From: Burkholderiales bacterium
GTDB taxonomy: Bacteria; Pseudomonadota; Gammaproteobacteria; Burkholderiales; Burkholderiaceae
Length of the DNA stretch: 11,856 bases
Assembly: GCA_903643055.1 (NCBI GenBank)
Contig: CAHJWV010000034.1
Location: forward strand, 1 to 11,856
Direction of reading: 5' to 3'
In this document: positions 7,697 through 11,856 of the stretch, piece after piece
Numbering within the stretch: position 1 is the stretch's first letter
Layout of the letters: every line of letters begins with the position of its first letter
The notes under the pieces: model-generated
What the model was told of the DNA's origin: nothing
The model's input: only the letters and a program-made list of their open reading frames with translations
The model's database searches: none
Translations under genes and position numbers: made by a program

Positions 7697-8068
7697 TGCG
7701 TGGTTTGCAACAAGATGCGCGGCCTCTCGGGGTTGGCAATAATAGAAACTCCACCGCGTTTGACGAGATTCCCAGCTCAATCAAGAGGTATTTTGCTGGT
7801 AGCACTTTGGTATTCAATATAACGACCACCTGCGCACCGGTTTCAAATACTTTCAATACCCCGAAGAAGGCCTGATTTTCATTGACCCATGAAAAACGCC
7901 ACCGCCGACGGGTCAAAGTCCACACCTGTTGATCTGCACTGGTATTTTTTCAATGGGCCGCGAGCGGCCTTCGAATTCGGCTTACGCCTTTCATGGATTC
8001 GGCGATGGTTTTTCGCCAAAACCACTGATCGAAACGGCGGAATGCTCACCGCTGCATTTCCAATAACC

Positions 8069-8085
8069 TGATGATTCGGTCATCA
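8069..8085. promoter_or_regulatory. Inverted repeat TGATGA-N5-TCATCA
   Basis: Perfect 6-bp arms are separated by TTCGG in the region upstream of the luxR-type gene. The symmetry is typical of a dimeric regulator's operator, though a short RNA hairpin is also possible. Confidence 0.4.
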
Positions 8086-8097
8086 AAATAATGGTGG

Positions 8098-8117
8098 TTA
8101 CTTGCGAGTAAGTTACT
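8098..8117. promoter_or_regulatory. Cluster of alternating TTACT/AGTAA half-sites
   Basis: TTACT (8098-8102), AGTAA (8107-8111) and TTACT (8113-8117) occur in alternating orientation within 20 bp, upstream of the luxR-type start. It looks like an operator cluster, but this is inference from symmetry alone. Confidence 0.35.
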
Positions 8118-8252
8118 GCAATCAAGATTACCCCCCGATATAGGTGTGTAAATAAGTCACAGCTGACACGGTCAGATTCACCGTTTGCGTTGTGTCGGCA
8201 GACTTAGTCTTTCGTTCACGCCAGGCGTTGCTTGGCAAGCGGACAAACCATC

Positions 8253-8258
8253 AGGGGA
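8253..8258 (+). promoter_or_regulatory. Ribosome-binding site of the luxR-type gene
   Basis: AGGGGA lies 7 nt before the ATG at 8266. This decides that start over an in-frame upstream TTG at 8185, which has no such site. Confidence 0.7.
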
Positions 8259-8265
8259 ACCTGCC

Positions 8266-8961
8266 ATGCTGGACATTCAAGCGGCATTCGCCACGCAAGC
8301 TCAAGACCCTTTGAAGACGCTCGACCGGCGGCTGTATGCCGGCCCCGAGCGCCGCGCATCGCTCGCACGCATGACGCGTTGGTTGACATTGATGCTCGAC
8401 GAAATGGACCACGGCATGTTGCTGGTGGCACCGAATGGCCAATTGCGCCATGCCAATCAACTGGCCCAGCAAGAGCTGGCACGCGGCGCGAGCCTGCACT
8501 TGCACAACAAGATGGTGCAGGCCCATCGCCCGGATCAGCAGGTCGGCCTCGCACAAGCCCTGGCCGAGGCCGGCCGAGGCCGCCGCAGGCTGGTGACGCT
8601 CGGTGAAGAGGGGCAGGCCCTCTCGGTCGCGGTGGTACCGCTTGCCAGTGAGGACGAAGAGCAGGAATCGCTTGCGCTTCTGGTTCTTGGCAAGCACCGC
8701 CACTGCTCGACGCTGACGGTCGATTTCTTCGCGCGCACGCAGGGTTTGACCGGCGCGGAAGCGAATGTGCTGCAAGCCCTGTGCAGCGGTTTGCGCCCGA
8801 AGGAGATCGCGCGTGAATTCGGCGTGGCCATCTCGACCGTGCGCTCGCAGATCAGCAGCATCCGCACCAAAACACAAACCGCCAGCATCCGTGACCTGAT
8901 CAATCGCGTCGCCGTTTTGCCGCCCATTACTTCCGCGATGAAGACCGCGTTGACCCATTGA
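8266..8961 (+). CDS. LuxR-type HTH transcriptional regulator with PAS-like N-terminal region
   Basis: A 231-residue DNA-binding regulator. The C-terminal 161-217 is a LuxR/FixJ-type helix-turn-helix: LTGAEANVLQALCSGLRPKEIAREFGV, then AISTVRSQISSIRTKTQT. The N-terminal part includes MDHGMLLVAPNGQLRHANQLAQQEL (about 47-71), whose pattern resembles a PAS sensor fold. I see no response-regulator receiver domain and no clear acyl-homoserine-lactone-binding domain, so the signal is unknown. It diverges from the chitinase gene across the 639-nt region, making chitinase a plausible target (inference only). The ATG is chosen for its good Shine-Dalgarno; the extra 27 residues from an upstream TTG show no family pattern. 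Two hairpins follow it. Confidence 0.85.
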   Translation: MLDIQAAFATQAQDPLKTLDRRLYAGPERRASLARMTRWLTLMLDEMDHGMLLVAPNGQLRHANQLAQQELARGASLHLHNKMVQAHRPDQQVGLAQALAEAGRGRRRLVTLGEEGQALSVAVVPLASEDEEQESLALLVLGKHRHCSTLTVDFFARTQGLTGAEANVLQALCSGLRPKEIAREFGVAISTVRSQISSIRTKTQTASIRDLINRVAVLPPITSAMKTALTH

Positions 8962-8976
8962 GTCGTAAAGCGTGAG

Positions 8977-9003
8977 TGACGACTCGCTGCAAGCGAGCCG
9001 TCA
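8977..9003. other. Strong hairpin between luxR-type and crp-type genes
   Basis: A 12-bp stem with one A-C mismatch and a 3-nt loop (arms 8977-8988 and 8992-9003) lies 16 nt after the luxR-type stop. It is not followed directly by T residues; the next T-run is at 9023-9027. It could protect mRNA ends, or form a tandem termination structure with the hairpin at 9028. Confidence 0.55.
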
Positions 9004-9027
9004 TGGCGACTGCATGCTAGAGTTTTT

Positions 9028-9063
9028 GAGGTCCGGTGTGATTTGCACCGGGCCTCTTCTCTT
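9028..9063 (+). terminator. Probable rho-independent terminator of the luxR-type gene
   Basis: GAGGTCCGGTG (9028-9038) pairs with CACCGGGCCTC (9046-9056): 11 bp with one G-U, a 7-nt loop and a T-rich tail (TTCTCTTTCC). Its base is only 21 nt before the crp-type ATG, so if the crp transcript starts upstream it would also be a 5'-UTR structure. Confidence 0.65.
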
Positions 9064-9077
9064 TCCTGCACTCACCC

Positions 9078-9716
9078 ATGGACATCGTCATCGCGTCAGC
9101 CACATTGCCGGAAGGCTTGCGCGCGCTGGTCGTTCGAGGTGAATCACGCCGCTACCGCAAGGGCACGCTGCTGATTCAGGAAGGCGACGTCGGCGACACC
9201 CTTTTCGTTGTCTTGTCAGGCCGCGTGAAAGCGTTTTCTACCGACGACCGCGATCGCGAGATCGTTTATGGCGTCTACGGCCCCGGCGAATACCTCGGCG
9301 AGATGAGCCTGGATGGCGGGCCGCGTTCGGCCTCCGTGATCACGCTGGAGGCCACCGTGTGCGCCGTCATCACCCGGCGCAGCCTGCGCGAGCACATCGC
9401 ATCGAACCCGGAATTCGCCTTCGAGCTGCTGGAGCGGGTGATCAAGCGGGCACGGCTGGCCACGCAAAGCGCACGCAGCATGGCGCTGCTCGATGTCTAT
9501 GGCCGCGTGGTTCGCCTGCTCGACGAACTGGCCGTTGCGCAACCCGACGGCACCCGGGTCATCGAACAGCGAATCACCCATGCCGACATCGCCAGCCGCG
9601 TCGGCTGTTCACGCGAGATGGTCAGCCGGCTGATGAAAGACCTGGTCAAAGGCGAACACGTCGAAGTGCGCGGCGCGCAGCTGATGCTGAGGCACCCGCT
9701 GCCGGCGCGCTGGTAA
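9078..9716 (+). CDS. Crp/Fnr-family transcriptional regulator, Crp-like
   Basis: A 212-residue cyclic-nucleotide-dependent type regulator. The N-terminal beta-barrel (about 15-110) contains the phosphate-binding cassette GEYLGEMSL…PRSASV with Glu75, Arg83 and Ser84 at the positions that hold cAMP in E. coli Crp. A long dimerisation helix follows (about 112-140). The C-terminal winged helix has ITHADIASRVGCSREMVSRLMKDL (166-189), whose recognition-helix residues Arg179, Glu180 and Arg184 match those of Crp. It lacks the N-terminal cysteine cluster of Fnr, so oxygen sensing by Fe-S is unlikely. I infer cAMP (or a related nucleotide) as ligand and TGTGA-type sites as targets. The ATG at 9078 has no clear Shine-Dalgarno and follows a hairpin by 21 nt. 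The 3' end converges on the M48 gene with a 20-nt gap. Confidence 0.92.
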   Translation: MDIVIASATLPEGLRALVVRGESRRYRKGTLLIQEGDVGDTLFVVLSGRVKAFSTDDRDREIVYGVYGPGEYLGEMSLDGGPRSASVITLEATVCAVITRRSLREHIASNPEFAFELLERVIKRARLATQSARSMALLDVYGRVVRLLDELAVAQPDGTRVIEQRITHADIASRVGCSREMVSRLMKDLVKGEHVEVRGAQLMLRHPLPARW

Positions 9717-9736
9717 CAAACGCGGGCCGGGCGGAT

Positions 9737-10678
9737 TCAGCCTTTGCTGGACGACGGCTTCGGCGGCTCGAAACGCTGGCTCGGCTTGGCTGCGCGCTCG
9801 AACAGCGGCAGCACCCGCGGCAGATTGGCTTCGATGTCGCGGATGCGGGTCGGGCCCGACGGGTGCGTCGACAAGAACTGCGGTGGCGCACCCTTGCTGG
9901 CCTCAGCCATCTTGTTCCACAGCGTGACACCGGCGCGAGGGCTGTAGCCCGAGCGCGCCGCGAGTTCCATGCCGACCAGATCGGCCTCCGATTCATCTTC
10001 GCGGCCGAACTTCAAGGTCAGCAGTTGGCCGCCCATGTCGGCCACCGTGCGGCCGGCATTGCCCAAACCGAACAAGGCAGCACCGATCTCGATCGCGCCG
10101 CGGGTGGCCATCGTCTTGCCCATGCGCTCACGCGCGTGTTCCCGAAGCGCATGCGCCACCTCGTGGCCCATCACCATCGCGACCTCGTCATCGCTCAGCT
10201 GCAGCTGCTCCAGGATGCCGGAGTAGAAGGCGATCTTGCCGCCCGGCATGCAAAACGCGTTGATCTGCTTCGAGCCGATCAGGTTGATCTCCCACTTCCA
10301 GTCGCGGGCCCGCGCATTCCACTCATAGCTGTACGGGATGATGCGCTGGGCGATGGCGCGCAGCCGCAGCACCTGCGGATGGTTGTCGGGTGCCAGCGCG
10401 CGCTGCTGGTTGGCCTGCTGCTTCATCTCGCTGTACTGGCCCACGGCCGCCGTCTCTACCTGCTCGGCCGAAACGAAGCGGGTGAACTGCGACTCGCGGC
10501 CGACGTCGACGCCGTCACGCGCGATCGCGGGCAGCGCGAGCAAAGCCCCGCCGCCGAGCAAGGCGCGCCCGAACAGCCGCCGCGAGTGCGAGTGGGAGTG
10601 CCGGTGGCAATGGCAACCGAACGCGTGCAACGCCGGGTCGGCCGTGAATGAAGCAGAGGGATCGAATTCGGTGGTCAT
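9737..10678 (-). CDS. M48-family zinc metalloprotease with Tat-like signal
   Basis: A 313-residue M48 peptidase. It shows the zinc motif HEVAH (172-176) in VMGHEVAHALREHARERM, the third ligand motif ESEAD (Glu229 to Asp233) in GREDESEADLVGMELAARSGY, and the C-terminal LSTHPSGPTRIRDIE block (269-283) typical of periplasmic M48 proteins that act in envelope protein quality control. The N-terminus holds SRRLFG (32-37) followed by a hydrophobic ALLGGGALLALPAIA stretch, a twin-arginine-type export signal, preceded by a His/Cys-rich CHCHRHSHSHS run (22-32). The ATG at 10678 is preferred; a TTG at 10747 overlapping the ampG stop would add 23 residues with no signal-like feature. It follows ampG by 65 nt on the same strand and may be cotranscribed with it. 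Confidence 0.92.
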   Translation of the reverse strand: MTTEFDPSASFTADPALHAFGCHCHRHSHSHSRRLFGRALLGGGALLALPAIARDGVDVGRESQFTRFVSAEQVETAAVGQYSEMKQQANQQRALAPDNHPQVLRLRAIAQRIIPYSYEWNARARDWKWEINLIGSKQINAFCMPGGKIAFYSGILEQLQLSDDEVAMVMGHEVAHALREHARERMGKTMATRGAIEIGAALFGLGNAGRTVADMGGQLLTLKFGREDESEADLVGMELAARSGYSPRAGVTLWNKMAEASKGAPPQFLSTHPSGPTRIRDIEANLPRVLPLFERAAKPSQRFEPPKPSSSKG

Positions 10679-10743
10679 GGCGAATGAAGGTCTGACGAAA
10701 TCAAGGTCGGTACAAAGCAGAGGATGCCACTGCAGGCGCAAGC

Positions 10744-11856
10744 TCAATCATCGAATGTGGCGGCGTTCGGGTCGACTTCCAAGGCCCGCACCGGGCCCCG
10801 CAGCCACCACAGCATCAGCAGCGCCGGCAACGCCAGCACCGTCGAGACGATGAAGAAGCTCGGCCAGCCGATGGTCTCGGCCATCACACCCGCCAGCGGC
10901 CCAACCCACACCCGGCCGACCGAAGCAAAGGCCGACAGCAGCGCGTATTGCGTAGCGGTGAAGCGCTGGTTGCACAAGCTCATCAAGAAGGCGACGAAGG
11001 CGGCGGTGCCCATGCCGCCCGACAGGTTCTCGAAGGCGATCACCATCAGCAAGCCGCCATCGACCGGGGTGTCTTGCAGCAGCTTGACGAAGCCCCAATC
11101 GAAGGCCGGAATCGTCAACCCCGGCATCAGGCCCTTGCCTTCAAACGCCAGCCACCAATAACCGAGGTTGCTGACCGCCTGCAAGATGCCGAACAGCATC
11201 AACGCGCGCCACAGGCCGAGGCGGAGCATCAGCGCCCCGCCGAGCAAGGCGCCACCGATCGTCAGCCACAGGCCGATGACCTTGTTGACCAGGCCGACCT
11301 CGGCCGCGCTGAACAACATGCTCTTCAGCAGGAACGGCGTCATCAGCGAGTAGGCGAAGGCATCGCCCAACTTGTAGAGCACGATGAACGCGAGAAAGGC
11401 ACCGGCACCGGCCTGGCTGAAATAGCTGCGCAAGCCACCGATCAGGGTCTCGAAGCGCGCCGCCCGCGCCGCCCAGACCGCCAGCGGCAAGGTCACGGCC
11501 ACGCCCAGCAGCAGCGCCAGCAGATCGCTCCACTTGCCCTGCAGATCGGCCGGCAACGCGCTGTGGGCCCACAGCGGCTGCAGCAGCCAGCGGGCAATCG
11601 GCGGCCCCAGTCGCTCGCTCATCATCACGCCCACCACCACCGCCAGCACCACGGCAACAAAGCCCAGCACGTCATGGCGCGCCGCACTCGGCAGGCGCGG
11701 CAGCTCCGGCAGGCGCGGCAGCACCAGCGCCGAGAAAACAGCGGCCACGACGAGAAGCCCGGCCATCAAGTGATAGACCTCGGGCCAGGTCCAGCCGCCG
11801 CCTTGCGTCGGGTCAACCCAGATCATCGCGATGCCACCCGACAGGATCATCGCCAT
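10744..11856 (-). CDS. ampG: AmpG-family muropeptide permease, 5'-truncated by window edge
   Basis: AmpG imports GlcNAc-anhydroMurNAc-peptides from the periplasm for cell-wall recycling, and in some species this affects beta-lactamase induction. The 370 visible residues match the AmpG pattern: VLYKLGDAFAYSLMTPFLL, GLVNKVIGLW, LFGILQAVSNLGYWWLA, FENLSGGMGTAAFVAFLMSLCN, FTATQYALLSAFASVGRVWVGPLAG. Many hydrophobic helices are evident, so it is an inner-membrane MFS protein. The Met at the right edge is internal; by comparison with E. coli AmpG roughly the first 155 residues are missing. Compared with E. coli AmpG it has two extra hydrophobic segments in the central loop and ends soon after the last core helix (see findings). 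The M48 protease gene follows. Confidence 0.95.
   Translation of the reverse strand: MAMILSGGIAMIWVDPTQGGGWTWPEVYHLMAGLLVVAAVFSALVLPRLPELPRLPSAARHDVLGFVAVVLAVVVGVMMSERLGPPIARWLLQPLWAHSALPADLQGKWSDLLALLLGVAVTLPLAVWAARAARFETLIGGLRSYFSQAGAGAFLAFIVLYKLGDAFAYSLMTPFLLKSMLFSAAEVGLVNKVIGLWLTIGGALLGGALMLRLGLWRALMLFGILQAVSNLGYWWLAFEGKGLMPGLTIPAFDWGFVKLLQDTPVDGGLLMVIAFENLSGGMGTAAFVAFLMSLCNQRFTATQYALLSAFASVGRVWVGPLAGVMAETIGWPSFFIVSTVLALPALLMLWWLRGPVRALEVDPNAATFDD

Larger units (their letters stand above)
7627..8265. promoter_or_regulatory. Divergent regulatory region between chitinase and luxR-type gene
   Basis: This 639-nt stretch is clearly AT-richer than the genes and lies between two divergent start codons, so both promoters should be in it. 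Open frames at 7653-7925 (minus) and 7889-8071 (plus) lack recognisable domains, and I found no support for them. Structures seen are a 12-bp palindrome (7685-7696), a 10-bp-spaced TTTCAA direct repeat (7841-7860), TGATGA/TCATCA arms (8069-8085) and alternating TTACT/AGTAA boxes (8098-8117). I could not pick consensus -35/-10 pairs with confidence. Confidence 0.6.

Noticed and set aside
7693..7709. TGGCAT…TTTGC resembling a sigma-54 promoter on the plus strand
   Set aside because: The distance between the GG and GC elements is about 2 bp too long for a -24/-12 promoter, and it points the wrong way for chitinase.
7653..7925. Minus-strand 90-codon open frame in the chitinase-luxR spacer
   Set aside because: Composition is unlike neighbouring genes and no motif, signal or good ribosome-binding site is seen; it overlaps the probable chitinase promoter.
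7955..7970. GGCCGC-GA-GCGGCC near-palindrome as a terminator
   Set aside because: The 2-nt loop forces a short stem, there is no T-run after it on either strand, and no gene ends nearby.
7889..8071. Plus-strand 60-codon open frame starting MKNATADG
   Set aside because: No recognisable domain and no convincing Shine-Dalgarno; it is short enough to occur by chance.
9717..9736. Bidirectional terminator between the convergent crp-type and M48 genes
   Set aside because: Only 20 nt separate the stop codons and I see no stem-loop with a T-run there.
10679..10747. TTG start at 10747 for the M48 protease, overlapping the ampG stop
   Set aside because: The extra 23 residues add no signal or family feature and there is no ribosome-binding site; the ATG at 10678 gives a compact Tat-type N-terminus.

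Overview
The window looks like chromosomal DNA of a high-GC betaproteobacterium, most likely in the order Burkholderiales (Rubrivivax/Leptothrix/Roseateles-like). The basis is the GatA/GatB and AmpG sequence character, the G/C-ending codons and the gene neighbourhood; no rRNA or tRNA marker is present to confirm it. Ten protein genes are supported, eight complete and two cut by the window edges. I see no rRNA, tRNA, CRISPR array, insertion sequence or prophage gene.

Left part (1-5715), housekeeping. gatA (5' end missing) and gatB lie head to tail and encode two subunits of the Asp/Glu-tRNA amidotransferase. After a short gap, the minus-strand pair pyrE and a secreted DUF4124/coiled-coil protein are translationally coupled (1 nt between stop and start). 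Diverging from pyrE across only 12 nt is an exonuclease III (xth/exoA) gene, followed on the plus strand by a serine carboxylesterase of the phospholipase/carboxylesterase family.

Middle part (5762-9716), chitin use and regulation. A minus-strand secreted chitinase has two chitin-binding CBM5/12 modules joined by Pro/Ala/Ser linkers to a GH18 catalytic domain, and ends in a good rho-independent terminator. A 639-bp AT-richer intergenic region separates it from a divergent LuxR-type regulator and contains several palindromes that look like operators. Downstream of the regulator are two tandem hairpins and then a Crp-family regulator that keeps the cAMP-binding cassette and the Crp recognition helix.

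Right part (9737-11856). An M48 zinc metalloprotease with a probable Tat signal preceded by a His/Cys-rich stretch lies 65 nt downstream of, and on the same strand as, an AmpG-type muropeptide permease whose N-terminus is beyond the window.

Most genes are ordinary. The observations most worth following are a sharply bounded low-GC, rare-codon block inside gatB; the operator-like palindromes between chitinase and luxR; the His/Cys-rich Tat n-region of the M48 protease; and the AmpG topology (an extra hydrophobic pair in the middle, no C-terminal pair). I did not find a convincing wholly new multi-gene system.
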